This document shows positions 8,241 to 16,041 of a stretch of 28,435 nucleotides of DNA, in pieces; the first letter of the stretch is position 1; the number at the start of each line of letters is the position of its first letter. This DNA is from Candidatus Sifarchaeum marinoarchaea (GTDB taxonomy: Archaea; Asgardarchaeota; Sifarchaeia; Borrarchaeales; Borrarchaeaceae). The position numbers and the translations under genes were made by a program. The notes under the pieces were generated by a model. That model was not told the origin of the DNA, did no database searches, and worked only from the letters and a program-made list of their open reading frames with translations. The stretch lies in NCBI GenBank assembly GCA_016294985.1, contig JAECRW010000004.1, positions 1 to 28,435 on the forward strand, read 5' to 3'.

Positions 8241-8523
8241 ATAAGATCTAACTAATAACAATACTAATAGAACCTAAATACACTACTTTTTTTCACTATT
8301 TTTAATGAGAATTAACTTTATCTAATTCCCTTTTTCAAGCCTCCATCTATAAGTTGTTGAATGTCTATACTATCCGAAAATACTTTCCAAATTGCTCAGC
8401 CGCTACATAATTTGCTATTTTTCTATAGTTAAGGTCAAAAAGAAACTACACTATCTCTTGTTCCTTTCCACAATGCTTATTACGTAACGTTGATCTCCAT
8501 ATTGAAAGGTTGGAGGTTTTATA

Positions 8524-11500
8524 TTGTTAAGCAAACCAAAACGTCCCAGTTTATCCGATAAAGAAGCATTGAGATTATTAGATGACTTGTACGGTATAAC
8601 TGGATCAGTTCATGAACTTCCAAGTGAACGTGATCAGAATTTCTATGTGAAAACAAAAAAGGATGAGGAATACGTCCTCAAAATTGCTAATATATTCGAG
8701 AAAGAGCAGACACTTGATTTGCAGAACAAAGCTATGCTACATTTGGCAAATCGTGATGATTCTGGGAGTTATCCTCTGATATTGCAAACGAAATCGAATG
8801 AATTAACTACAACTTATCAAAAAGATGAGAAAACATCTCATTTCGTAAGGTTAGTTACTTTTATTCCTGGAAAAGTTCTTGCAAAAGTAAATCCTCATAA
8901 TAAAGAGTTACTTTATGATTTTGGTCGTTTTGTGGGTGAAACTTCAAAGTTGCTCAAATTTTTCAATCATGCAGCAGCCAATCGCGAACTTTATTGGGAT
9001 TTAAAACACGCTCATAATATCATAAGTAAATATAAAGGACATATTACAGATCCAGAAAAGCGAATGATAGTAGATCATTTTCTTAATGAATTTAAGGCAA
9101 AGGTACTTCCTGAATTATCAAATTTGCGAACTAGTGTTATACATAATGATTTTAATGATTATAATGTGATTGTTAATCAAGGAGAATCATCCAATCAATA
9201 CCAATTTGGAATTATAGATTTTGGAGATATGGTTCATAGCCACACTATATTTGAACTCGCTGTAGCATCAACATATGCTATTCTGGGGAAAAAAGATCCA
9301 ATTAAAGCAGCAGCTTATGTTATTGGTGGTTATTATTCTATCTTTCCTGTAACCGAACTAGAATTAGAATTGCTCTTTATTTTGATATGTACCAGACTGT
9401 GTATGAGTGTGAGTATCGCAGCATATCAGCAGAAAATTGAACCAGAAAATGAATATCTAAAGATTTCTGAGAAAACCGCATGGGATACTTTAAAGTTGCT
9501 CAAAGATATTCATCCTAAATTTGCTAATTTCGTTTTCCGTAAAGCTTGTAAAATGCATCCAAGTCCTCAGAGTGAAGAAGTCGTTGATTGGATTAAATCA
9601 CATCGTGAAGAATTTGGAACAATTCTTGGAAGTAATTTTCCTAAAATCCCTCACATTGTATTCGATCTCAGTGTTGGAAGTCTTGAATTAAGTAATTTAT
9701 ACGATTTTACAAATAAAGAGGCACTTAACGAATTACTTTTTGATAAAATGAAGAATATTAATGCAGAAGTTGGTGTTGGTCGATATAATGAAGCACGGGC
9801 TATTTATACAGAAGAATTATTCAGATCAGAAAGCGATGAAGGATTTGAATATCGGACAATCCATCTTGGCATTGACCTTTTTCTGAAACCTAATTCCCCT
9901 ATACATGCGCCATTGGAGGGAAGAATTCATAGTTTTCAAAATAATGAAGGACCTCTTGATTATGGTCCTACTATTATCTTAGAGCATGAAATAAATGAAG
10001 GAAAATTAAAATTTTTTACTCTATATGGACATTTGAGCCCGGAATCGTTGAATGATATTGAAGAAGGAATGATTTTCAAGAAAGGGGAACTACTCGCAAA
10101 AGTTGGACCTTTTGAGCATAATGGAGGATGGCCACCACATTTGCATTTTCAAATAATAACAGATATGTTAGGGAAAAAAGGAGATTTTCCTGGAGTAATA
10201 TCAGAAAATCAAAGAACAATTTGGCTAAGCATCTGTCCTGATCCAAATCTGATTTTGAAGATTCCAGAAGAGTCTTTTCCAGAAGAACCTTTGACCAAAG
10301 ATGAAAATCTCACTCTTAGAGAGCAAATAATTGGACGCTCACTTAGTATTGCGTATAAAAAGCCTCTAAAAATTGTCAGAGGTTACAAACAATACCTTTA
10401 CGATCAAGTTGGCCGACCTTATCTAGATGCAATCAATAATGTTTGCCATGTTGGACATTGCCATCCAACTGTAGTAAAAGCGTTACAACAGCAAGCAGCC
10501 GTCCTAAATACCAATACTCGTTATTTACATGACAATTTAGTTAAATACGCTCAACGCCTCTGTGCGACCTTACCAGAACCGTTGAGTGTTTGTTTTTTTG
10601 TTAATAGTGGAAGTGAAGCAAATGAACTGGCCTTACGCCTTGCACGAACCCATACGAAAAACCATACAAAACAACGCGATTTAATTGTTGTCGATAATGC
10701 CTATCATGGAAACACAGGTACATTAGTTGATATTAGTCCGTACAAATTTGATGGACCTGGAGGAGAAGGGCCTCCCATTTATGTTCACAAGGTAACAATG
10801 CCTGATTTGTACCGTGGAAAATATAAAGCGGACGATGCTGATGCTGGGAAGAAATATGCTGATGATGTGAGGGATACTATCCAAAAAATCAAAAATGAAG
10901 GAAAAGGAGTTGCTGCTTTTATTTGTGAACCACTAATGAGTGTAGCTGGTCAAATTATATTGCCTAAAAACTATCTGCAGGAAGCATTCAGATATGTTAG
11001 GGAAGCGGGAGGAGTTTGTATAGTAGACGAAGTTCAAGTTGGCTTTGGTCGAGTTGGGACTCATTTTTGGGGATTTCAAACTCAAAATGTGGTTCCTGAT
11101 ATAGTTACCATGGGTAAACCTATGGGGAATGGTCATCCATTAGCAGCAGTTGTCACCACACCAGAAATTGCAAACTCTTTCAACACAGGAATGGAATGGT
11201 TCAACACATTTGGCGGAAACCCTGTCTCCTGTGCCGTTGGACTCGCAGTACTAGATGTGATTGAAAAAGAAAAGCTGCAGGAAAACGCCTTAATAGTTGG
11301 CAATTATTTGAAAGATAGAATAAAAAAACTAAAGGATAAGCACCCTATCATAGGAGATGTTAGAGGGTTGGGATTATTTATTGGTGTGGAACTAGTCTTG
11401 GATCGGGAAACCTTGGAGCCAGCACCTAAACAAGCTTACTACGTTGTTGAACGTATGAAAGAACATGGCATTTTGTTGAGCAGAGATGGTCCCAAAAAAT

Positions 11501-11610
11501 GGCCTTCCACAATAAAAATTAAGCCCCCTCTGGTGTTTACGAAAGAAAATGCAGATTTTTTGGTTGATACACTTGATAAGGTTTTAGCAGAAGATTTTGT
11601 GAACATCTAA
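8524..11610 (+). CDS. Trifunctional fusion: APH/hydroxylysine-kinase-like, M23-like, class-III aminotransferase/phospholyase-like
   Basis: 1028 residues from TTG at 8524, 7 nt behind GGAGGT. Residues about 1-340 are an APH-fold kinase with HNDFNDYN (catalytic D209) and IDFGD (metal-binding D232). Residues about 430-570 are an M23-like beta fold with H447 and D451 (HLGID), H503 (YGH) and H539/H541 (HLH), so the zinc site appears intact. Residues about 590-1028 are a fold-type I class-III PLP enzyme with NSGSEANELALRLAR, IVDEVQVGFGR and K865 (MGKPMG). The end domains resemble hydroxylysine kinase (HYKK/AGPHD1) and the ammoniophospholyases ETNPPL/PHYKPL. In that family the kinase phosphorylates an amino alcohol and the PLP domain eliminates phosphate and ammonia. 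The fused arrangement is known from bacteria. The substrate is not established: hydroxylysine or another amino alcohol is inference. The role of the M23 module is unknown. Confidence 0.85.
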   Translation: MLSKPKRPSLSDKEALRLLDDLYGITGSVHELPSERDQNFYVKTKKDEEYVLKIANIFEKEQTLDLQNKAMLHLANRDDSGSYPLILQTKSNELTTTYQKDEKTSHFVRLVTFIPGKVLAKVNPHNKELLYDFGRFVGETSKLLKFFNHAAANRELYWDLKHAHNIISKYKGHITDPEKRMIVDHFLNEFKAKVLPELSNLRTSVIHNDFNDYNVIVNQGESSNQYQFGIIDFGDMVHSHTIFELAVASTYAILGKKDPIKAAAYVIGGYYSIFPVTELELELLFILICTRLCMSVSIAAYQQKIEPENEYLKISEKTAWDTLKLLKDIHPKFANFVFRKACKMHPSPQSEEVVDWIKSHREEFGTILGSNFPKIPHIVFDLSVGSLELSNLYDFTNKEALNELLFDKMKNINAEVGVGRYNEARAIYTEELFRSESDEGFEYRTIHLGIDLFLKPNSPIHAPLEGRIHSFQNNEGPLDYGPTIILEHEINEGKLKFFTLYGHLSPESLNDIEEGMIFKKGELLAKVGPFEHNGGWPPHLHFQIITDMLGKKGDFPGVISENQRTIWLSICPDPNLILKIPEESFPEEPLTKDENLTLREQIIGRSLSIAYKKPLKIVRGYKQYLYDQVGRPYLDAINNVCHVGHCHPTVVKALQQQAAVLNTNTRYLHDNLVKYAQRLCATLPEPLSVCFFVNSGSEANELALRLARTHTKNHTKQRDLIVVDNAYHGNTGTLVDISPYKFDGPGGEGPPIYVHKVTMPDLYRGKYKADDADAGKKYADDVRDTIQKIKNEGKGVAAFICEPLMSVAGQIILPKNYLQEAFRYVREAGGVCIVDEVQVGFGRVGTHFWGFQTQNVVPDIVTMGKPMGNGHPLAAVVTTPEIANSFNTGMEWFNTFGGNPVSCAVGLAVLDVIEKEKLQENALIVGNYLKDRIKKLKDKHPIIGDVRGLGLFIGVELVLDRETLEPAPKQAYYVVERMKEHGILLSRDGPKKWPSTIKIKPPLVFTKENADFLVDTLDKVLAEDFVNI

Positions 11611-11645
11611 GATAAAATGCAAACTCTTAGAAGAAGATCTCAAAC

Positions 11646-12629
11646 CTAATTGGCTTTCAGCATTTTAACAGCGTTTATCGCCCAGTCTGGATCTTTTAGA
11701 AGGGCTCTGCCTACAGCAACCAAGTCTACTTTCTCTTCCTGTATCAGCGTGTTGGCATATTTTGGATCCTTAATTCCACCGACACCGATAACTGGTATAT
11801 CTACCACTTTTTTAATCTGTTCAGCTTGAGGGATGAAATATCCTTGCGTTCTCTGGAGTTGAGCAGGCATACTTCCGCACAAGCCTCCTGATACATCGAT
11901 TATGTCTATACCAGCCTCTTCCAATTTCACAGCGAATTTTTGAGAGTCTTCGATTCGAGTTCCAGATGAATCTAGATCATCTGATCCTAAACGATATAAG
12001 AGAAGCTTTCCACCAACTTTTTCCTTAACCCTTTCGACAACCTCTAAAGGGAATCTCATTCTGTTCTCTAAGGTACCACCATACTTGTCTTGACGTTTAT
12101 TTGCGAGTGGTGAGAAAAACTGATTAAGAAGGAACCCATGCGCACCGTGAACTTCGACACCGTCAAAACCAGCTTTAATCGCTCTTTCAGCTGCCATTGC
12201 GAAGTTTTCAGTCAGAGCATTAATCTCTTCTACTTGTAGTTCTCGAGCGTCGCCGCTAGGTGATGGAGCCACAGGTTCAGCCCCAGTAATATCCATACTG
12301 GAAGTTCTTCCACCATGAGTTATTTGTATTACAACAGGCGTATCTGTGCCTTGGAGACTACTGGAAAGCTTCTTCAGTCCTGGAACCAAACTATCATCGT
12401 ATATTCCAAGTTGTTTTTTTCTAAGTTTTCCCTCAAGAGATACATAACTATGCTCAACTATCAACAATCCTATTGCCTTCGAGCGTCTAACATAATGTTC
12501 AATGAGATTGTTTGTTACAGCTCCTTCAGTAGTGGCAAGAAGGTTTTGCATGGGAGGCATAACAATTCTGTTCTTAAGAATTAGACCTTTTACTCTTAAG
12601 GGATCTAATAAATCAACCAATAACATCAT
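11646..12629 (-). CDS. NADH:flavin oxidoreductase, Old Yellow Enzyme family
   Basis: 327-residue single-domain TIM barrel binding FMN, of the YqjM-like length without the C-terminal Fe-S/FAD domains of 2,4-dienoyl-CoA reductase. Family signatures are visible: NRIVMPPM at 20-27, QITHGGR at 102-108, substrate-binding HGAH at 161-164, and FFSPLANKRQDKYGG followed by ENR. The C-terminal phosphate-binding part reads VIGVGGI and LVAVGRALLKDP. Such enzymes reduce activated C=C bonds of enones or enoates with NAD(P)H; the substrate here is unknown. It converges on the fusion gene (35 bp between stops). A TATA-like TTTAAAA on the minus strand at about 12661-12667 lies between this gene and the left end of the TnpB element, so its promoter appears intact. 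Confidence 0.85.
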   Translation of the reverse strand: MMLLVDLLDPLRVKGLILKNRIVMPPMQNLLATTEGAVTNNLIEHYVRRSKAIGLLIVEHSYVSLEGKLRKKQLGIYDDSLVPGLKKLSSSLQGTDTPVVIQITHGGRTSSMDITGAEPVAPSPSGDARELQVEEINALTENFAMAAERAIKAGFDGVEVHGAHGFLLNQFFSPLANKRQDKYGGTLENRMRFPLEVVERVKEKVGGKLLLYRLGSDDLDSSGTRIEDSQKFAVKLEEAGIDIIDVSGGLCGSMPAQLQRTQGYFIPQAEQIKKVVDIPVIGVGGIKDPKYANTLIQEEKVDLVAVGRALLKDPDWAINAVKMLKAN

Positions 12630-12660
12630 CTCACTTTTTAATCAAATTTTTCTAATATCT

Positions 12661-12667
12661 TTTTAAA
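12661..12667 (-). promoter_or_regulatory. TATA-like box of the OYE-family gene
   Basis: Minus-strand TTTAAAA, about 35 bp upstream of the ATG at 12629, is spaced correctly for an archaeal TATA box with a short leader. It lies about 40 bp outside the left hairpin of the inserted element. Confidence 0.35.
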
Positions 12668-12705
12668 TGCTTATCAAAGATTACATATAACGACACAAGA
12701 AAGCC

Positions 12706-12722
12706 CCATAGCTTGAGCATGG
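12706..12722 (+). repeat. Left-end imperfect hairpin of the TnpB element
   Basis: CCAT-(A bulge)-GC-TTGA-GC-ATGG: a 6-bp stem with one bulged base and a tetraloop, upstream of tnpB. It has the same plan as the right-end hairpin and is the form of structure recognised by IS200/IS605 Y1 transposases. Confidence 0.6.
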
Positions 12723-12864
12723 TGATGAATGGTGTCAGGATACTACGTTTATAACTTCTTGATAAATTTTGCTGCGTTTATAAAGAAGGATGTAGTAAGT
12801 AGAGTGAGAATCTGCGTGCTTAATTAATAACTGGATTCTTTAATTTGTGCGGAGAAATTTTATT

Positions 12865-14127
12865 ATGTCAAAGAACGAGCGGATCAAAACTACTTTGAAG
12901 GGCACTAAGGAGCGCCGTAAGCAAATGGTGTGTCGGGTGTATACCGTGAAGCTAGACCGCTCGCATTTAAACCAAAAATCGTTAAATATCTTAAAGCTAT
13001 TGTTTTTGGAAGCTAAATGGCTTTACAATTATTGCGTTGGGCATCCTAACGTGTTTTCTATCGATGATAAAATAAACGCCGTGCCTGTGAAGGTTAAAGA
13101 CCAGTTTGAGATTCGTCAATTGACACATTTATCGGCACAAATACGTCAGAGCATAATTACGCGCGTGCAACAGAATATACGAGGCTTAGTTCGTTTGAAA
13201 GCGAAGGGTCACAAGGTTGGACGGTTAAAATTTAAGTCATATGTTAATTCCATTCCGCTCAAGCAATACGGCAATACTTACAAGATCATCAACGGGAAAT
13301 ATTTACGCGTTCAAAAGATAAAACAAAAATTGCGTGTCAACGGCTTGGAACAACTGCCGCCCAATTGTGAATTTGCCAATGCCATGTTACTTCACCAGCA
13401 TGGCGATTATTACGTCGCAATAACCACCTATACCCCGCGAGAACACAGGCCGGTGGCGCCAGCAAACTCAATTGGCATTGATTTTGGATTGAAAAATCAG
13501 TTAACGCTTTCGAACGGTGTACGTGTGCTATACACGCTGCCAATTACGCGCCGTATAACACAGTTGTGTAAGAAGTTAAGTCGACAACAATATCGGAGTA
13601 AGAATTGGTGGAAAATGCTGTATAAGTTGCTAAAAGCGTATGCCAAAACGACCAATATCAAACGAGATATTCGCAATAAAATAGTTCATTTCTTATACAC
13701 CAACTTCCAAGTGGTGTGTTATCAAAATGAGAATTTACGCGCTTGGCAACGCATCTGGGGTAGTAAAATGTTGTCAACCAGCCTCGGTGGAATAATTAGC
13801 ATGCTTGAAGTAAAGGTGCAAACACCGGTGGAAATTGACCGTTTCTTCCCCTCCACTAAGACCTGTTCGCGTTGCGGTCATCAGCGCGCCATTAGTTTAG
13901 CAGAACGCACATATGTTTGTCACAACTGCGGTCTGGTCATAGACCGTGATGTGAACAGCAGTTGTGTGATAGAACAAGAAGCGTATAAAAACCTAGGTAG
14001 GGGACCTACCGAAGTTACGCCTGCGGAGACTAATACCTCTACTTTAACATTGGATTATCTGAATCAGATACCCTACGTTAAAGCAAGTATGGTCAAAGAA
14101 ACAGGAAGCCTCACTGCGTTAGCGTGA
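12865..14127 (+). CDS. tnpB: TnpB, IS605-type RNA-guided nuclease/accessory protein
   Basis: 420 residues from ATG 12865, which is 9 nt after GGAGA; a GTG at 12847 in the same frame is less likely. TnpB proteins are RuvC-type nucleases guided by an omega RNA made from the element's right end, and are ancestors of Cas12. The RuvC residues are present: D206 (SIGIDFGLKNQ), E289 (YQNENLRAW) and the aspartates of IDRDVNSS at about 360. The zinc ribbon has C334/C337 (CSRCG) and C352/C355 (CHNCG). The length is in the usual 350-430 range and no frameshift or internal stop is seen, so the protein looks intact. The C-terminus (GPTEVTPAET ... ETGSLTALA) follows the typical tail that runs into the right-end hairpin. 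Base composition differs from the neighbours, supporting horizontal acquisition. Confidence 0.9.
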   Translation: MSKNERIKTTLKGTKERRKQMVCRVYTVKLDRSHLNQKSLNILKLLFLEAKWLYNYCVGHPNVFSIDDKINAVPVKVKDQFEIRQLTHLSAQIRQSIITRVQQNIRGLVRLKAKGHKVGRLKFKSYVNSIPLKQYGNTYKIINGKYLRVQKIKQKLRVNGLEQLPPNCEFANAMLLHQHGDYYVAITTYTPREHRPVAPANSIGIDFGLKNQLTLSNGVRVLYTLPITRRITQLCKKLSRQQYRSKNWWKMLYKLLKAYAKTTNIKRDIRNKIVHFLYTNFQVVCYQNENLRAWQRIWGSKMLSTSLGGIISMLEVKVQTPVEIDRFFPSTKTCSRCGHQRAISLAERTYVCHNCGLVIDRDVNSSCVIEQEAYKNLGRGPTEVTPAETNTSTLTLDYLNQIPYVKASMVKETGSLTALA

Positions 14128-14129
14128 GG
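14109..14129 (+). repeat. Right-end imperfect hairpin of the TnpB element, overlapping the tnpB stop
   Basis: CCTCAC-(T bulge)-GC-GTTA-GC-GTGAGG: an 8-bp stem with one bulged T and a tetraloop. It contains the tnpB stop codon (14125-14127). It matches the plan of the left hairpin and lies where the 3' part of an omega RNA scaffold is expected. Confidence 0.7.
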
Positions 14130-14133
14130 TAGT

Positions 14134-15285
14134 TCACAAGAGGGGAACGGTCGCATATATCTTTGCTGCGGGCAACATGCTGCTTATTTTAATTCTTTCA
14201 TCCTTTTGATGTGCATATCCTGGCTCTCCTGGACCTAAGAGAACTATAGGAATACTAGTTAAGGCAGATGCGTCAGTATAATACGGAACACCGATAGGTT
14301 CACTATGACTTCCAAGCACTTTATCCATTGCCCTGAGTAATAATGTTACTATTGGTGCGGATCTTTGAACTTCAACAGGATCACTACACTTAATAATTTC
14401 AATCTTTGCATCTAATTCTTTATCCTCCGCTTTCAAACCTTTTAGAAGCACGTTTATTTTTTCGAGAATAGACTCAGAAGTGACTCCTGGAGGATATCTG
14501 AAGTCAAGTGATGATTCACACGCATCTGGCACCATGTTTATCTTGACGCCTCCGTTTATTAATCCGATATTGACTGTTGTTCCACTAACGAGTGGGTGGT
14601 CTCCCTTGCCGAAGTCCAACTCCTGAATTCGTGTAATTACAGGATACATTTTCAAGATTGCATTAACACCACGTTCAGGAAGTGCACCATGGGCAGCTAC
14701 ACCAAGTGTTTTTATCTTTAGCCAACAGTGACCTTTTTGAACTATTACAGGATTAAGGTCGGTAGGCTCAGCGATAATGCCATGTTTTACTCGTTTGATA
14801 TCAGAAGACTCCATTGCTTTCTTAGCACCTTTAGTAGCAACTTCTTCGTCTACGGTCGCTAAAAAGACAACATCTTGGGAAAGTTCTTCTTCGACATCCT
14901 TGAGAGCAACAAATGCTGTGAGCATGCAAGCTAAACTTCCTTTCATATCCAATGCGCCGCGGCCAAAGAGATATCCGTCTTTTATTTCTCCTGCAAAAGG
15001 ATCGTATGTCCATTCGTCTGGATTTGGGACGGGAACAGTGTCCATATGTCCGCATAAAAGTAGTGCAGGGCCGGAGCGCTTGATCGAACTTATGACATTA
15101 AAGCGATCTTTTTCAACTTCTTGTAATTGAGCAGGAAGACCCTTATCTTTTAACCAAGCGGCTATATATTCTCCTACAGCCTTCTCATTCCCAGGTTGAT
15201 TTTCACTGGGGATTTGTACCAACTTTTGAGTTAATTCTAAGATTTCACGCTCATCTATAAGAAGTTCATCTGGTGATATAGTCAT
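14134..15285 (-). CDS. M20-family metallopeptidase (ArgE/DapE/ACY1-like)
   Basis: 383-residue zinc hydrolase that removes acyl groups from N-acyl amino acids or cleaves small peptides. Metal ligands and catalytic residues are visible: H80 and D82 (CGHMDTVP), D113 (GRGALDMKG), E147/E148 (DEEVATKGAK), E173 (AEPTD), and a C-terminal GEPGYAHQKDE with the last ligand histidine. The lid/dimerisation domain lies between. The start has GGTGA 7 nt upstream. The substrate (acetylornithine, succinyl-DAP, other acyl-amino acid) is not decidable from sequence, and no arginine or lysine biosynthesis genes are adjacent. Oddity: its stop codon (14134-14136) is only 5 bp from the right hairpin of the TnpB element, so the last codons or the stop itself may come from the insertion. 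Confidence 0.85.
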   Translation of the reverse strand: MTISPDELLIDEREILELTQKLVQIPSENQPGNEKAVGEYIAAWLKDKGLPAQLQEVEKDRFNVISSIKRSGPALLLCGHMDTVPVPNPDEWTYDPFAGEIKDGYLFGRGALDMKGSLACMLTAFVALKDVEEELSQDVVFLATVDEEVATKGAKKAMESSDIKRVKHGIIAEPTDLNPVIVQKGHCWLKIKTLGVAAHGALPERGVNAILKMYPVITRIQELDFGKGDHPLVSGTTVNIGLINGGVKINMVPDACESSLDFRYPPGVTSESILEKINVLLKGLKAEDKELDAKIEIIKCSDPVEVQRSAPIVTLLLRAMDKVLGSHSEPIGVPYYTDASALTSIPIVLLGPGEPGYAHQKDERIKISSMLPAAKIYATVPLL

Positions 15286-15517
15286 TTGGATTTCACCTTT
15301 AAAGCCACTTAGGAACTTTCAGCCTTTTTACTTTTTTCACTTTTTGACAGTAATCTACAATAGCTTGAGCAACCTATTTCACTGGAACAAAAAAAACAAT
15401 AATATTTCTCCGGATTTATTGGAAAGAGAACAGCGGGGGGATTAGTGTCTAGAATCAAATCTGTATACAACTAAAGACTTGATAACTCAAAAATAAAGAA
15501 AAGTTTGTGTTAATCTT

Positions 15518-15841
15518 TTAAGGAATTATAGCCTTAAAATACACTTTAGGTCTTCCTGGCTTTTTACCAGATTTACTAAATCGTATCACTCGATCTTTCA
15601 GAATAAGTTTGATCAAGTGATCATATATTGTTGTACGAGGCAATTTTGTGAGTTTTACGATTTCCCCACGTGTCATAGGACCATTGTGTATAAGCAGATC
15701 ATATAAATACTCGTCTGTTGGGATTTTTAACTCACTTTCTATTTCATCCCGACGTAATTCTTTTTCTATTTGATCTTTGGCTATTGTCGAGACAATTTTT
15801 TTGGAAACTATTTTTATCACCATAATTACAATAGTATCCAT
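15518..15841 (-). CDS. Small winged-helix transcriptional regulator (TrmB/ArsR-like)
   Basis: 107 residues. The C-terminal two thirds form a winged helix-turn-helix: LYDLLIHNGPMTRGEIVKLT (helices 1-2), then LPRTTIYDHLIKLI (recognition helix), then a basic wing (FSKSGKKPGRPKVYFKA). The N-terminus is a charged helix preceded by a short hydrophobic stretch. There is no separate ligand domain, so it probably acts as a simple dimeric DNA-binding protein. No ribosome site precedes the ATG at 15841, suggesting a leaderless message or a later start. TATA-like sequences occur upstream at about 15923-15936 and 15946-15960 on the minus strand. The targets are unknown. Confidence 0.7.
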   Translation of the reverse strand: MDTIVIMVIKIVSKKIVSTIAKDQIEKELRRDEIESELKIPTDEYLYDLLIHNGPMTRGEIVKLTKLPRTTIYDHLIKLILKDRVIRFSKSGKKPGRPKVYFKAIIP

Positions 15842-16041
15842 GTTTAAAACAGTTACAGACAGGTAAGTGAAAGTAAAATCATTTTGGAAAGAATTCTATG
15901 GAGACATCTAAGTATACTGCGACTATTATAAAAATTGAATTTGAACGAGAATATATAAGGTCAACGCGGCTTAGTCTTTGGATTACAGGAATTAAGATTT
16001 CCTCTTATTGATAACTCTACTTTTATAACTATACTATTGCC

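Larger units (their letters stand above)
7718..8523. other. About 800 bp intergenic region, no recognised gene
   Basis: This divergent region between PSTK and the kinase-aminotransferase fusion is AT-rich, with scattered stops in all frames. It holds the PSTK TATA-like box, a perfect 15-bp tandem duplication at 8211-8240, and a 9-codon ORF at 8108-8137 behind a strong AGGAGG. I looked for a tRNA(Sec) gene, T-loop motifs and a UGA-containing selenoprotein frame and saw none. A structured RNA or a SECIS-like element cannot be excluded by eye. Confidence 0.6.
12701..14137 (+). mobile_element. TnpB-only IS200/IS605-family (IS1341-like) element
   Basis: The element holds tnpB and no tnpA. I bounded it by two similar subterminal hairpins, 12706-12722 on the left and 14109-14129 on the right. 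The exact cleavage ends cannot be fixed without an empty-site comparison. The internal sequence is visibly richer in G+C than its flanks, consistent with recent arrival. Elements of this kind move only with a TnpA supplied in trans. The right end normally gives rise to the omega (reRNA) guide scaffold, which would overlap the 3' end of tnpB here. Confidence 0.75.

Noticed and set aside
7718..8523. tRNA(Sec) gene in the gap
   Set aside because: No GGTTCRA-type T-loop, TCA-anticodon arm or acceptor pairing could be found on either strand by eye.
11646..12629. Assignment as 2,4-dienoyl-CoA reductase
   Set aside because: The protein is a single TIM barrel of 327 residues and lacks the C-terminal Fe-S and FAD/NAD domains of that enzyme.
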